Notes: generated by a model from the sequence alone, not told the origin. Positions 44,027-53,706 are shown, counted from the first letter of the stretch. The stretch is 64,000 nt of DNA from Candidatus Aalborgicola lynettensis (GCA_016719405.1 JADJZE010000024.1:1-64000), one strand, 5' to 3'. Translations and numbers: made by a program.

Positions 44027-44674
44027 ATGGCCCACACCCACATCGCATCATTCAACGTCGTGCAAGCCGCCCAACTGGGCGAGGCTCCCAGCATCGCCCC
44101 CAACGCCATCATCAAGAATTGCAGCTTTGGCCGCTACACCGAGGTCGGTGACCATGCGCGCCTGACCGACAGCGTGCTGGACGACTACTCCTACCTGGAG
44201 CGGGGTTGCGACGTCATGTCGACCGACATCGGCAAGTTCAGCAACATAGCGGCCATGGTGCGAATCAACCCCGGCTTTCACCCCATGGAGCGGCCTACGC
44301 TGCACCACTTCACCTACCGGCGCGCCAAGTATGGCTTTGCCTCTGAAGACGACGCCAGCTTCTTCGCATGGCGCCAGCGCCAGCGCGTGACCATCGGCCA
44401 CGACACCTGGATCGGTCATGGCGTGGTGATCATGCCGGGCGTAACCATCGGCAACGGCGCCGTTATCGGCAGCAACGCGGTGGTTACCAAAGACGTGCCA
44501 GCCTACGCCATTGCGGCAGGCGCACCCGCGAAGGTGTTGCGCCAGCGCTTCACTAAGTCCATTGCCAGCGCCATAGAGTCCACCGCCTGGTGGGATTGGG
44601 ATCACGCCACATTGGCAGAACGCTTAGAGGACTTTAATGACCTTCGGCGCTTTCTCTCCCGGTACGCTGAATGA
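44027..44674 (+). CDS. Phosphonate-locus hexapeptide acetyltransferase (DapD-like)
   Basis: 215 residues of the left-handed beta-helix family: repeats such as IAPNAIIKNCSFGRYTEVGD and VTIGHDTWIGHGVVIMPGVT followed by IGNGAVIGSNAVVTKDVPAY, and the acetyl-CoA loop AYAIAAGAPAKVLRQRF. It matches the phosphonate-associated acyltransferase group (TIGR03308). It may acetylate an aminophosphonate or another small substrate. Stop overlaps the next gene by 4 bases. Confidence 0.85.
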   Translation: MAHTHIASFNVVQAAQLGEAPSIAPNAIIKNCSFGRYTEVGDHARLTDSVLDDYSYLERGCDVMSTDIGKFSNIAAMVRINPGFHPMERPTLHHFTYRRAKYGFASEDDASFFAWRQRQRVTIGHDTWIGHGVVIMPGVTIGNGAVIGSNAVVTKDVPAYAIAAGAPAKVLRQRFTKSIASAIESTAWWDWDHATLAERLEDFNDLRRFLSRYAE

Positions 44675-45495
44675 CACCGCGTTTGCCCAGCGAAGGCACA
44701 CGCGCCACGCGGTTGAAGGTGGTCACATTCAACACATGGAAGTGCGACGGTGACTACGCCCTTCGCTTAGAGGCAATGTGCCAGCAGATGAAAGCTCTGC
44801 AGGCCGACGTTGTTGCCCTGCAGGAAACGTTTGCCACGTTCGATGGCACCACTGACACGGCCAGAGTTCTGGCCCGCAGCTTGGGTATGCAACTGCACAC
44901 TGCCCCGGCGCGCCGCAAGATGCGCCGCTTTCAAGGCGAGTGGGTGGACAGCTTCTCTTCGCTAACCGTGCTTTCGCGTTTACCCATTCGGTCTGGCGAA
45001 CAGATGGAGCTACCGTCTACGGTGGCCGATGGTGGTCGTTTGGCCCAATTCTGCTCACTGGAGGTGGACGGAAAATCGGTACTGCTGATCAATGCCCATC
45101 TGTCTCATTTGCCACAATCGGAAGGCGGCGGCGCCTTGCGCGCACAACAGTTGCGTACGCTGTTGGATCAATCGGCGCAGATGCCCCAGCACGACCTTAC
45201 GCTGTTGTGCGGCGACTTCAACGCCGCGATGGACTCAGCTGAACTATCCCCATTTATGCGACCACCCTGGGCCCTGCTCGATGCTTTTGCGCAGGCAGGT
45301 GGCGCAGAGAAGTTCACCTACCGGACACCAGAAGGACAGGGCCTGAATCTAGACCATATTCTTTGCGTGCCTTCTTGCTCCCACATGGCGGTGGACTACC
45401 TCGACGCTTCGGTAGCCCTGAATGCACCTATGCAGCCGCCAGACGTATTACCCAGCGATCACGTGGGTGTGTGTGTCACATTCAGTCTGGGCTGA
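44671..45495 (+). CDS. Endonuclease/exonuclease/phosphatase (EEP) family protein in the phn operon
   Basis: 274 residues of the DNase I-like metal phosphodiesterase fold: LKVVTFNTWKCDGDYALRLE, DVVALQETFATF (metal Glu), LINAHLSHL, LLCGDFNAAMDS (Asp-Asn pair) and the terminal LNLDHILC and LPSDHVGV (catalytic His). All catalytic positions are present. It overlaps the acetyltransferase gene (ATGA), so it belongs to the phnF operon. It may hydrolyse a phosphodiester intermediate of phosphonate breakdown or a glycerophosphodiester; the substrate is unknown. Confidence 0.85.
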   Translation: MTPRLPSEGTRATRLKVVTFNTWKCDGDYALRLEAMCQQMKALQADVVALQETFATFDGTTDTARVLARSLGMQLHTAPARRKMRRFQGEWVDSFSSLTVLSRLPIRSGEQMELPSTVADGGRLAQFCSLEVDGKSVLLINAHLSHLPQSEGGGALRAQQLRTLLDQSAQMPQHDLTLLCGDFNAAMDSAELSPFMRPPWALLDAFAQAGGAEKFTYRTPEGQGLNLDHILCVPSCSHMAVDYLDASVALNAPMQPPDVLPSDHVGVCVTFSLG

Positions 45496-45506
45496 TGACA
45501 CAATAT

Positions 45507-46310
45507 TTAGCCCATGATGTTGGCACCCCCGTCCACATACACGGTGTTGCCAGAGATCCGTCGTGCATACGGCGTGGCAAGGTAGGCGCAGGCAAAACCC
45601 ACATCCATGATATCGACCTGCTCCCCCAAGGGTGCACGTTCAATGGCATCGTGCAACAGGGCCTCAAAATCTTTCAAGCCCGAAGCAGCCCGGGTTTTAA
45701 GCGGCCCTGGCGAGATGGCGTGCACCCGAATACCCGTGGGGCCCAGTTCATACGCCAGGTAGCGGCAACTGGCCTCCAGCGCGGCTTTAACCGGCCCCAT
45801 CACGTTGTAGTTGGGCACCACCTTGTTGGCACCGTGGTAGCTCATGGCATACATCGTGCCGCCGTCCGTCATCAACGGCGCCGCCAGTTTGGCCATGCGA
45901 ATAAAGGAGTGGCATGAGACATCCATGGCTTTGCCAAAGCCTTCGGCCGAGCAGTTGAGCAGCCCGCCTTGCAGGTCTGCCATAGGGGCAAACGCAATGG
46001 AGTGCACCAAAATGTCCAACTTGCCCCATTGGGACTGAATGTGCTCGAACACCGCCTCCAACTGCCCCGGCTGGCTCACATCCAGCGGCAACAGCAAAGG
46101 CGCCCCGATGCTGCGGGCCAATGGTTCTACATAGGGCCGGGCTTTCTCGTTCAAATAGGTGATGGCCACCTCGGCACCCAGCTCGTGAAACGCCTTGGCG
46201 CAACCCCAGGCAATGGATGCATCGTTGGCCACGCCAACAACCAGGGCCTTGCGGCCGGTGAGTGGACCTTGGCCGGAGGGGGTGAAAGGGGTGGGCGTTG
46301 AGGGAGTCAT
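45507..46310 (-). CDS. fabI: Enoyl-[acyl-carrier-protein] reductase FabI
   Basis: 267 residues of the FabI type: GRKALVVGVANDASIAWGCA (cofactor motif with the FabI-typical ANDxSIAWG), SIAFAP, the active site Tyr-x6-Lys in NYNVMGPVKAALEA, and GIRVHAISPGPLKTRAASGL. It reduces trans-2-enoyl-ACP in the last step of fatty-acid elongation. ATG 46310 is chosen because residues before it form a Thr-rich shadow. It is convergent with the EEP gene, separated by 11 bases. Confidence 0.93.
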   Translation of the reverse strand: MTPSTPTPFTPSGQGPLTGRKALVVGVANDASIAWGCAKAFHELGAEVAITYLNEKARPYVEPLARSIGAPLLLPLDVSQPGQLEAVFEHIQSQWGKLDILVHSIAFAPMADLQGGLLNCSAEGFGKAMDVSCHSFIRMAKLAAPLMTDGGTMYAMSYHGANKVVPNYNVMGPVKAALEASCRYLAYELGPTGIRVHAISPGPLKTRAASGLKDFEALLHDAIERAPLGEQVDIMDVGFACAYLATPYARRISGNTVYVDGGANIMG

Positions 46311-46386
46311 TGGCGGCTTCGTGGTGGTGGTAGTGCAGGTGGTGGTGCGGTTCAGCGCATGATGATTGCACGGTAATGTTGCACCG

Positions 46387-47391
46387 TCATGAATAGGACA
46401 ATGCAATCGCCCGCGTTTCCCCATGCCGCATCAACCACACCCGCTCCGGTGGCAAGCCTTGCGCCGCCAGCGCCTGGGCCAGGTCGCGCGGCGGCTGGTC
46501 AAAGGTTTCCTGTGTCAGCATAAAGGTGCCCCAGTGCACACCCATGGCCTGCGTGGCGTCCAGGTCCAGCATCAGTTGCACCGCATCAGCAGGGTTCACA
46601 TGCATGGGGCGCATAAAGTCGCGCGGCAGGTAGGCACCAATGGGCAGGGCCAAAAAGTCGATGGCGCCCAGTCGCTGGCGAATGGCCTTGAAGTCGGCAC
46701 TGTAGCCGGTATCGCCCGGAAACAAAAAGCGCCACACGGGCTCAGCACCCGGGCGCTGCCACTGCAGGGCGTACCCCCCCCAGAGCGAGGCATTGGTGTC
46801 CCACGGCGTGCGTCGGCTCCAGTGTTGCGACGGCGTGAAGTGCAGCCGCAGCGCATCCGACAGCGCCAGCGCGTCCCACCAGGCCATCTCGCGCACACCG
46901 GCAATACCCTTGGCATCAAACCAGGCCTTAAGGCCCTGCGGCACAAAAAAGCGTGGCGTGTGCCCGGCTGCCAGCAAAGCGCCCACGGTGGCATCGCACA
47001 AATGGTCGTAATGGTTGTGAGAAATCAGCACCACATCAATGGGTGGCAACTCTGCCGGTTGCAGCGGTGCCGGTACCCGCCGGGGCGCGCCAAACCGGCC
47101 ATAGGGGCCGGCAAACGGTGCCAGCGTGGGGTCCATCAAAATATTGAGCCCAGCCACCTGCAGCAAGATGGAAACATGGCCCAGCCAAGTGACCACCGGT
47201 GCCTCTTGCCGCACCGCAATACGGGCGTGGTCTACCGGCACCGACCATGCCTTGGCAAAGGCTTCGTAACCACCGTCGGGCGGGGCGGTAGGTTTGAAGT
47301 CGCCGCGCAGCGAGCGCCACACCATCTCGTACCAGGGGAAGTTGCCGATAACCACTTGGCTGTTGGAATTGGAATAACGGCTTTCAGTCAT
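46387..47391 (-). CDS. MBL-fold metallohydrolase (UlaG/NAPE-PLD-like)
   Basis: 334 residues with the metallo-beta-lactamase motif HxHxDH (SHNHYDH), VTWLGHVSILLQVAGLNILM, DPTLAPFAGPYGRFGAPRRV, PSQHWSRRTPWDTNASLWGG, FLFPGDTGYSADF and MGVHWGTFMLT. This is the subgroup related to N-acylphosphatidylethanolamine phospholipase D and RomA, acting on phospholipid-like or unknown substrates. It is not of the PhnP subgroup. ATG 47391. It lies 76 bases upstream of fabI on the same strand. Confidence 0.88.
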   Translation of the reverse strand: MTESRYSNSNSQVVIGNFPWYEMVWRSLRGDFKPTAPPDGGYEAFAKAWSVPVDHARIAVRQEAPVVTWLGHVSILLQVAGLNILMDPTLAPFAGPYGRFGAPRRVPAPLQPAELPPIDVVLISHNHYDHLCDATVGALLAAGHTPRFFVPQGLKAWFDAKGIAGVREMAWWDALALSDALRLHFTPSQHWSRRTPWDTNASLWGGYALQWQRPGAEPVWRFLFPGDTGYSADFKAIRQRLGAIDFLALPIGAYLPRDFMRPMHVNPADAVQLMLDLDATQAMGVHWGTFMLTQETFDQPPRDLAQALAAQGLPPERVWLMRHGETRAIALSYS

Positions 47392-47458
47392 GGTGGATCG
47401 AAGTATGGAGGGACAATCAGCGGTTGCGTTGGACCGCAATACCCACCACGGCAGGCGC

Positions 47459-48454
47459 TCACTGCATAAAGCCGATTTTGCTCTTTCCCTGGCTGGCTTT
47501 GGGAATGTCGTCTACCTTGAGTGTGCGCTGCCCGGCCAGCCGGGCGTTGCCAAAACCCGTCATCAAGGCCCGGCGCATGTCGCGTGGCGCCATCTCGACC
47601 AGGCACTCCAGTACGTCGTTGTCCGGTTCGGGATCGAAGTGTTTGCCCCAATCATGGTCTGCGCGGATGCTGCGGTACAGATTGGCACCAATGGCGCGGG
47701 CCTGCTCCGGCGTTGGGGGCGCAATCTCGAACACATTCATGCGGTTCAGAATGGGGTCGGGAATGCCACGGGGGTCGTTCGCGGTGGTGATCCAGATGAC
47801 CTGGCTGGCGTCAATCGGCACGTCGGCAAACTCGTCGGTGAAGTTACCAGCGGTGTCGTGCTCCAGCAGGCTGTACAGCGCGCCAAGCGGGTCGTACTGC
47901 GCATCGGCAGCGGCTTTGTCAATCTCGTCGATCACGATCACCGGGTTGGCATACTGACCGTCCACCAGGGCCTCGAACACCTTGCCCGGTTTGGCGCCTT
48001 TCCATTGTGACGACGAACCTGACAGCAACCAACCCGCCGTCATGGAGCTCATGGGTACCAAATTCATGCCGGTGCCCAGCAAATCGGCCAGTTTTTTGGC
48101 GAAGTGGGTTTTGCCGATGCCAGGCAGGCCCAGCAGCAGGATGGGTGTGACTTCCAGGCCGTCGCGGCAATCTTGGCTCAGTGCCACATGGCGTTTCACG
48201 TCGTCCAACACCTCGGTAAAGTTGGGCAGCAGGGTGTAGAGATCGCCCATCTCGGGCACACCCGAGGGTTTGACCTGAAAGCGCTCGGGGCCGCGCTCCA
48301 GCATGCGTTCGTAGGTGCTGCGCAGCAACTCGTGCTCGCGTTCGGGCAGCTTGGCCAGTTTGCGTTCGACCTCGCTGGTCTGGAACACATTGCGCATCTG
48401 CGCAATCGGGATTTGGAGGCTGGACGAAAAGGGAACGAGACTGCGGGATTCCAT
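47459..48454 (-). CDS. Lon-like AAA+ ATPase without protease domain
   Basis: 331 residues with Walker A LLGLPGIGKTHFAKKLA, Walker B NPVIVIDEIDKAAAD, sensor 1 VIWITTANDP and sensor 2 region APRDMRRALMTGFGNARLAG. The ATPase core resembles that of Lon, but the proteolytic Ser-Lys domain and the large N domain are absent, so it probably remodels a partner protein. It stands alone, 67 bases upstream of the MBL gene on the same strand. Confidence 0.85.
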   Translation of the reverse strand: MESRSLVPFSSSLQIPIAQMRNVFQTSEVERKLAKLPEREHELLRSTYERMLERGPERFQVKPSGVPEMGDLYTLLPNFTEVLDDVKRHVALSQDCRDGLEVTPILLLGLPGIGKTHFAKKLADLLGTGMNLVPMSSMTAGWLLSGSSSQWKGAKPGKVFEALVDGQYANPVIVIDEIDKAAADAQYDPLGALYSLLEHDTAGNFTDEFADVPIDASQVIWITTANDPRGIPDPILNRMNVFEIAPPTPEQARAIGANLYRSIRADHDWGKHFDPEPDNDVLECLVEMAPRDMRRALMTGFGNARLAGQRTLKVDDIPKASQGKSKIGFMQ

Positions 48455-48804
48455 GATGAACTCCTTGTGTCAAGACACCAACGGTTCATTAGAGCATGGA
48501 GCGTGCCAGCGGGGAAGTGCGAAAAAGCCGCATTTAACATGCCTGACCGGATGTTTCTGGCTGCTCGGCCCGACGCAGCGCTGAACAAGGGCTGGCATTA
48601 GGTAAAAACCCGAATGTGTGCGATAATTCAAGGCTGCGCTCCAAACAGTGGCGCACTTTGCACATCTCCCTTCATTCATCGGGTTCATAGAATTGAATCC
48701 CAAGCGCTGATTGAATTCACCGCAGGTTCCGTTTGATGGTTGATGTTTTTTAACCATTGACGGAGCAGTCGCTTACCCGGCGGCACTCGCGTGTGAGAAA
48801 AATC
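48455..48804. promoter_or_regulatory. Divergent promoter region and long leader of the DEAD-box helicase
   Basis: No gene is visible in these 350 bases. A sigma-70-like promoter is plausible on the plus strand: TTAGGT (48598-48603), 18-base spacer, GATAAT (48622-48627). Transcription from there would give a leader of roughly 170 bases before the helicase ATG at 48805, as is usual for cold-regulated RNA helicases. Confidence 0.35.
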
Positions 48805-50703
48805 ATGACTGACGCTTTGAATGCGACAGGTGCTTTTGCGCCTGCCGAATCCCTTATTTCCCTGATTGCTGCAGACGCTGTATCCACGGCCGCTGATGGC
48901 GGCCACAACCTGGATATGGCCACCGATGAGGACACATCTCCTGCACAGCCCGAAGTTCCGAATGGCTTTGTCACCCTGGGCCTGGCGGCGGAGCTGGTCC
49001 ATGCCGTCAAGGATTTGGGCTACACCCAACCCACTTCGGTGCAACTGAAAACCATTCCCTTGGCGTTGCCAGGTGATGGACTGAAGGCCAACCAATTTAT
49101 CGACCTGATGGTGTCCAGTCAGACTGGTAGTGGCAAAACGGCTGCATTTTTACTGCCTGTTCTGCACACGCTGCTCAAGCAACAAGCGCAGGCTGAGGTC
49201 GATGAACGTGCCGAGTTCGAGCGCCAAGTGGCCGAGGCGGCTGCCAAGGGTGAGCCTGCTCCCAAACGCTCCAAGCGCAAAGACCCCACTAATCCGCGTA
49301 ATTTCAAGGCCCCGACGCCCGGTGCGCTGATCGTGTGCCCGACACGCGAACTGGCCCAGCAGGTGGCCAACGACGCCATCGATCTGGTTCGCCATTGCCG
49401 CGGTTTGCGCATTGCCAACATCGTGGGCGGCATGCCTTACCAATTGCAAATCGCCAAGCTGCAAAACGCCAATCTGGTGGTGGCCACACCGGGACGTTTG
49501 CTGGACCTGCAGCGCTCCATGCAAATCAAGCTGGACCAGGTGCAGTTCCTGGTCGTCGACGAAGCCGACCGCATGCTGGACCTGGGCTTCTCTGATGATT
49601 TGGCCGAAATCAACCAACTCACCATCCAGCGCAAGCAAACCATGATGTTCAGCGCCACCTTTGCGCCGCGCATCCAGCAGCTCGCTGCCCGCGTTATGCG
49701 CGAACCCCAGCGCGTCACCATCGACAGCCCGCAGGAAAAACACGCCAATATCAAACAGGTGCTGTTCTGGGCCGACAACGCACACCACAAGCGCAAATTG
49801 CTCGACCACTGGCTGCGTGATACCACCATCAACCAGGCCATTGTGTTTGCCAGCACCCAAATTGAGTGCGACGGCTTGGCCAATGACCTGCAGCAAGCCG
49901 GTTTTGATGCGGTGGCCCTGCACGGTGCCTTAAGCCAGGGCCTGCGCAACCGCCGTTTGATGGCGCTGCGCAACGGGCAAGTGCAGTTTCTGGTGGCAAC
50001 GGACGTGGCAGCACGCGGTATTGATGTGCCCACCATTACCCACGTGTTCAACTTTGGCTTGCCCATGAAGGCCGAGGACTACACCCACCGCATTGGTCGC
50101 ACGGGCCGCGCCGGTCGCGATGGTCTTGCCGTCACCTTTGCGGAGGTACGCGACCGCCGCAAAATTTTTGACATCGAAGCCTACAGCCGCCAGCATTTCA
50201 AATCTGAAACCATTCCGGGTCTGGAGCCGCAGCAGCGTTTCCCTGATTCGCGTCCTGGTACGGGTGCCAGTTTCGGTGGCCGTGGCAGCCACGCTGCCGA
50301 CCGGGCGCCGCGCAACTTCGGCGGCGGTGGCGGTCGGCCTGGCTTCGGCGGTGGTCGCGGTGCGCCTGCCGGATTTGGAGACAGAAATGCCGCTGGCGCA
50401 CGTCCGACGGGCGCAGACAGCTATCAAAATGCTAACAATTTTGGTGGCGATCGTGGACGTGGTGGATTCAATCGGGATACCGGGCCGCGTGAGGGTGGCG
50501 ATAACGGTGGTTTCAACTATGCACGCAAAGGAGGTTTTAATGACCGCTTTGCTGGCAGCCGCCCCGATGCCGCTCCTCGCGGTGGCGATTTTGTCGGCCA
50601 CAAGCCTGGGTTCAATAAGCCCATGGGCGTGAAGCCCGGCAATACAGGCAAGGTTTTTGTGCCACGTGATGCCAAAAAGCGCGTTGCCCGCACGTTCGAT
50701 TGA
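48805..50703 (+). CDS. DEAD-box RNA helicase with RGG-rich tail (RhlE-like)
   Basis: 632 residues. The Q-motif GYTQPTSVQLKTIP is followed by motif I SQTGSGKT, Ia PTRELAQQ, II VDEADRMLD (DEAD), III SAT, IV-V FLVATDVAARGIDVP and VI HRIGRTGRAGRDG. A 30-residue basic insert (KGEPAPKRSKRKDPTNPRN) lies between motifs I and Ia. Residues about 500-632 are Gly/Arg-rich, RGG-like and disordered, typical of cold-shock RhlE homologues that bind RNA. ATG 48805 is preferred; an upstream ATG at 48757 adds 16 residues. Confidence 0.9.
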   Translation: MTDALNATGAFAPAESLISLIAADAVSTAADGGHNLDMATDEDTSPAQPEVPNGFVTLGLAAELVHAVKDLGYTQPTSVQLKTIPLALPGDGLKANQFIDLMVSSQTGSGKTAAFLLPVLHTLLKQQAQAEVDERAEFERQVAEAAAKGEPAPKRSKRKDPTNPRNFKAPTPGALIVCPTRELAQQVANDAIDLVRHCRGLRIANIVGGMPYQLQIAKLQNANLVVATPGRLLDLQRSMQIKLDQVQFLVVDEADRMLDLGFSDDLAEINQLTIQRKQTMMFSATFAPRIQQLAARVMREPQRVTIDSPQEKHANIKQVLFWADNAHHKRKLLDHWLRDTTINQAIVFASTQIECDGLANDLQQAGFDAVALHGALSQGLRNRRLMALRNGQVQFLVATDVAARGIDVPTITHVFNFGLPMKAEDYTHRIGRTGRAGRDGLAVTFAEVRDRRKIFDIEAYSRQHFKSETIPGLEPQQRFPDSRPGTGASFGGRGSHAADRAPRNFGGGGGRPGFGGGRGAPAGFGDRNAAGARPTGADSYQNANNFGGDRGRGGFNRDTGPREGGDNGGFNYARKGGFNDRFAGSRPDAAPRGGDFVGHKPGFNKPMGVKPGNTGKVFVPRDAKKRVARTFD

Positions 50704-50712
50704 TGCGATTCG

Positions 50713-50779
50713 ATACGCTGCAGCCTTGTCCTGCAGCGTATGAAAGACCCCGGTAACTATCGGGGCACAGGGGGGTCTT
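50713..50779 (+). terminator. Two hairpins after the helicase gene
   Basis: An 11-bp perfect stem ATACGCTGCAG/CTGCAGCGTAT (50713-50723, 50731-50741) with a 7-base loop begins ten bases after the stop. It is followed by AAGACCCC/GGGGTCTT (50744-50751, 50772-50779). No strong T-run follows either, so termination efficiency is uncertain. Confidence 0.5.
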
Positions 50780-51033
50780 CATTGTCGGAGGCGCCCCGCT
50801 ACACCAGTCCAGCTGTCGCCAGACTTTTGGTGTTTGCGCCGGACCGAAGTACGCCTTCCAGCCCAGCAAGCAGCGCCTTTTATCCGATTTTTGTCCATCG
50901 GCTCGCAACTTTTGCTCCAGGCTTCCTTCCGACATTCGGCCGAGCTGGTGTGGTTGCGCATCACTTCACCCACTAAAAGTAGCACGCTAAAGGGTTTGCG
51001 CCTCCACGCGTGCGCCCATGCTGGGCACACCCC

Positions 51034-51065
51034 CAAAAAAATACCCTGCAATTTGCACCGCAGGG
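51034..51065 (-). terminator. Rho-independent terminator of acnB
   Basis: Read on the minus strand, stem CCCTGC/GCAGGG (51065-51060 with 51049-51044) is followed directly by TATTTTTTT. It lies 59 bases after the acnB stop. Confidence 0.65.
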
Positions 51066-51123
51066 CCTTATGGAGCAGAGGGGGCCCACCCACCCACGGC
51101 GGGAAGGCCGTTTGGGCTACCGA

Positions 51124-53706
51124 TTACTTCACGGTAGCAGCTGCTTCGGTGTAATCACCGATCTTGTCAAAGTTCAGGTACTGGTAGACCGTGTCGCTGG
51201 CAGCGGTCAGCACGCCCATGTCGGCCAGGTACTCAGCCTTGGTCGGAATGCGGCCCAGCTTGGAGCAGATGGCGGCCAGTTCGGCAGAACCCAGGTAGAC
51301 ATTACTGTCCTTGCCCAGGCGGTTGGGGAAGTTGCGGGTGGACGTGGAGAACACGGTTGCACCTTGCTTCACCTGCGCCTGGTTGCCCATGCACAGACTG
51401 CAGCCGGGCATTTCCATGCGGGCACCGGCACCACCGAGCACGCCGTAATGACCTTCGTCGCTCAACTGCTTGGCGTCCATCTTGGTGGGCGGCGCAATCC
51501 ACAGACGGGTCGGGATGTCGCTCTTGCCTTCCAGCAGTTTCGAAGCGGCACGGAAGTGGCCGATATTGGTCATGCAGGAACCGATAAACACTTCGTCGAT
51601 CTTGGTGCCAGCGACTTCCGCCAATGTTTTCACATCGTCCGGGTCGTTGGGGCAAGCCAGAATAGGCTCGTGGATGTCGGCCAAGTCGATTTCAATCACG
51701 GCTGCGTAGTCCGCGTCCGCGTCGCCCTTGAGCAACTCAGGCTCCTTAAGCCAAGCTTCCTGGGCCGCAATACGTCGCGCCAAGGTGCGGGCGTCGGAGT
51801 AACCGTTGGCAATCATCCACTTCATCATGGTGATGTTGCTGTTGATGTACTCAATGATCGGCTCCTTGTTCAGGTGCACCGTGCAACCGGCAGCGGAACG
51901 CTCGGCGGACGCGTCGGACAGCTCAAATGCCTGCTCCACCTTAAGGTCAGGCAAGCCTTCGATTTCGAGAATGCGGCCCGAGAAGATGTTCTTCTTGCCC
52001 TTCTTCTCGACGGTCAGCAGACCGGCCTTGATGGCGTACAGCGGAATGGCGTTTACCAGGTCGCGCAGGGTGATGCCATTTTGCATCTTGCCCTTGAAGC
52101 GAACCAGCACCGATTCAGGCATGTCCAACGGCATGACACCGGTCGCAGCGGCAAATGCCACCAGGCCGGAACCGGCAGGGAAGCTGATGCCGATGGGGAA
52201 GCGCGTGTGGCTATCGCCGCCAGTACCCACGGTATCGGGCAAGAGCAGGCGGTTGAGCCAGGAGTGAATCACACCATCACCGGGACGCAGGGCCACACCG
52301 CCGCGGGTGCTGATGAAGTCGGGCAACTCGTGGTGCATCTTCACGTCCACGGGCTTGGGGTACGCGGCCGTGTGGCAGAAGGATTGCATGACCAGGTCGG
52401 CGCTGAAGCCCAGGCATGCCAGATCTTTCAGTTCGTCGCGGGTCATGGGACCGGTGGTGTCTTGCGAACCCACGGAGGTCATCTTGGGTTCGCAGTAGGT
52501 ACCGGGGCGAACGCCCTGGCCTTCGGGCAGACCGCAGGCACGACCGACCATCTTCTGTGCCAGGCTGAAACCCTTCTTGGTGTCTGCAGGGTTCTGGGGC
52601 AGGCGGAACAGGGTGGATGGCTTAAGACCCAGGGCTTCGCGCGCCTTGGCGGTCAGGCCACGGCCGATGATCAAGGGAATACGGCCACCGGCACGCACTT
52701 CGTCAAACAGCACGTCACTCTTGACCTGGAAGGAAGCGATTTCCTTGCCGTCTTTGAAAGCTTTGCCGTCGTAGGGGCGCAGTTCCACCACGTCGCCCAT
52801 GTTCATCTGGCCCACGTCCAGCTCGATGGGCAGAGCGCCTGCATCCTCCATGGTGTTGTAGAAGATGGGGGCAATTTTGGTGCCCAGGCAGACGCCACCG
52901 AAACGCTTGTTCGGCACATAGGGAATGTCTTCGCCGGTGAACCACAGCACGGAGTTGGTCGCGGACTTGCGGGAAGAGCCAGTACCAACCACGTCACCCA
53001 CATAGGCCACCAGGTTGCCACGGGCACGCAGGTCTTCAATGAACTTGACCGGGCCGCGCTTGCCGTCTTCTTCGGGTGTGATGCCGTCACGCTTGTTCTT
53101 CAGCATGGCCAAGGCGTGCAACGGGATGTCAGGGCGGCTCCAGGCGTCGGGCGCGGGCGACAGGTCGTCGGTGTTGGTCTCACCGGTCACTTTGAGGATG
53201 GTGACCGTAATGGACTTTGGCACTTCGGGGCGGCTGGTGAACCACTCGGCGTCGGCCCAGCTTTGCAGCACGGCTTTGGCGTGAGCGTTGCCCTTGTCGG
53301 CCTTTTCCTTGACGTCATGGAACTGGTCAAACATCAGCAGGGTTTTCTTCAGGCCTTCAGCGGCTTCGGCAGCCACGGCAGCGTCGTCCAGCAGATCAAC
53401 CATGGGGCTGATGTTGTAGCCGCCCAGCATGGTGCCCAGCAGTTCTGTGGCGCGCTCGCGGCTGATCAGTGCGCACTTCTCGGTACCGTGGGCCACGGCG
53501 GCCAGGTAGCTGGCCTTGACCTTGGCGGCATCGTCCACACCGGCAGGCACGCGGTGTGTAATCAAGTCCACCAAGGTGGCTTCCTCACCCTTGGGCGGGT
53601 TCTTCAGGAGTTCGATCAACTCGCCAGTTTGCTTGGCAGTCAGAGGCAATGGGGGGATGCCCAACGCGGCGCGTTCGGCCACATGGTCACGGTAGGCTTG
53701 CAACAT
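51124..53706 (-). CDS. acnB: Bifunctional aconitate hydratase 2 / 2-methylisocitrate dehydratase AcnB
   Basis: 860 residues of AcnB type, with the swivel (HEAT-like plus domain 4) at the N-terminus and the catalytic domains after it. [4Fe-4S] cysteines are seen in GSCMTNIGHFRAA and PGCSLCMGNQAQV. Other segments: GGDSHTRFPIGISFPAGSGL, EPIIEYINSNITMMKWMIAN. It converts citrate to isocitrate in the TCA cycle. The longer frame upstream of ATG 53706 has no ribosome site. It follows the CoA-ester lyase and mdh on the same strand. Confidence 0.95.
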   Translation of the reverse strand: MLQAYRDHVAERAALGIPPLPLTAKQTGELIELLKNPPKGEEATLVDLITHRVPAGVDDAAKVKASYLAAVAHGTEKCALISRERATELLGTMLGGYNISPMVDLLDDAAVAAEAAEGLKKTLLMFDQFHDVKEKADKGNAHAKAVLQSWADAEWFTSRPEVPKSITVTILKVTGETNTDDLSPAPDAWSRPDIPLHALAMLKNKRDGITPEEDGKRGPVKFIEDLRARGNLVAYVGDVVGTGSSRKSATNSVLWFTGEDIPYVPNKRFGGVCLGTKIAPIFYNTMEDAGALPIELDVGQMNMGDVVELRPYDGKAFKDGKEIASFQVKSDVLFDEVRAGGRIPLIIGRGLTAKAREALGLKPSTLFRLPQNPADTKKGFSLAQKMVGRACGLPEGQGVRPGTYCEPKMTSVGSQDTTGPMTRDELKDLACLGFSADLVMQSFCHTAAYPKPVDVKMHHELPDFISTRGGVALRPGDGVIHSWLNRLLLPDTVGTGGDSHTRFPIGISFPAGSGLVAFAAATGVMPLDMPESVLVRFKGKMQNGITLRDLVNAIPLYAIKAGLLTVEKKGKKNIFSGRILEIEGLPDLKVEQAFELSDASAERSAAGCTVHLNKEPIIEYINSNITMMKWMIANGYSDARTLARRIAAQEAWLKEPELLKGDADADYAAVIEIDLADIHEPILACPNDPDDVKTLAEVAGTKIDEVFIGSCMTNIGHFRAASKLLEGKSDIPTRLWIAPPTKMDAKQLSDEGHYGVLGGAGARMEMPGCSLCMGNQAQVKQGATVFSTSTRNFPNRLGKDSNVYLGSAELAAICSKLGRIPTKAEYLADMGVLTAASDTVYQYLNFDKIGDYTEAAATVK

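Larger units (their letters stand above)
50704..51123. other. Convergent gap between helicase and acnB, non-coding
   Basis: 420 bases with terminator-like hairpins at both edges (listed separately). The middle (50800-51030) shows short open frames on both strands but none with a ribosome site or recognisable protein. Confidence 0.5.

Noticed and set aside
46387..47391. MBL-fold protein as the missing PhnP
   Set aside because: It has HxHxDH, but its other motifs match the UlaG/NAPE-PLD-like group. It lies outside the phn operon on the opposite strand, beyond fabI.
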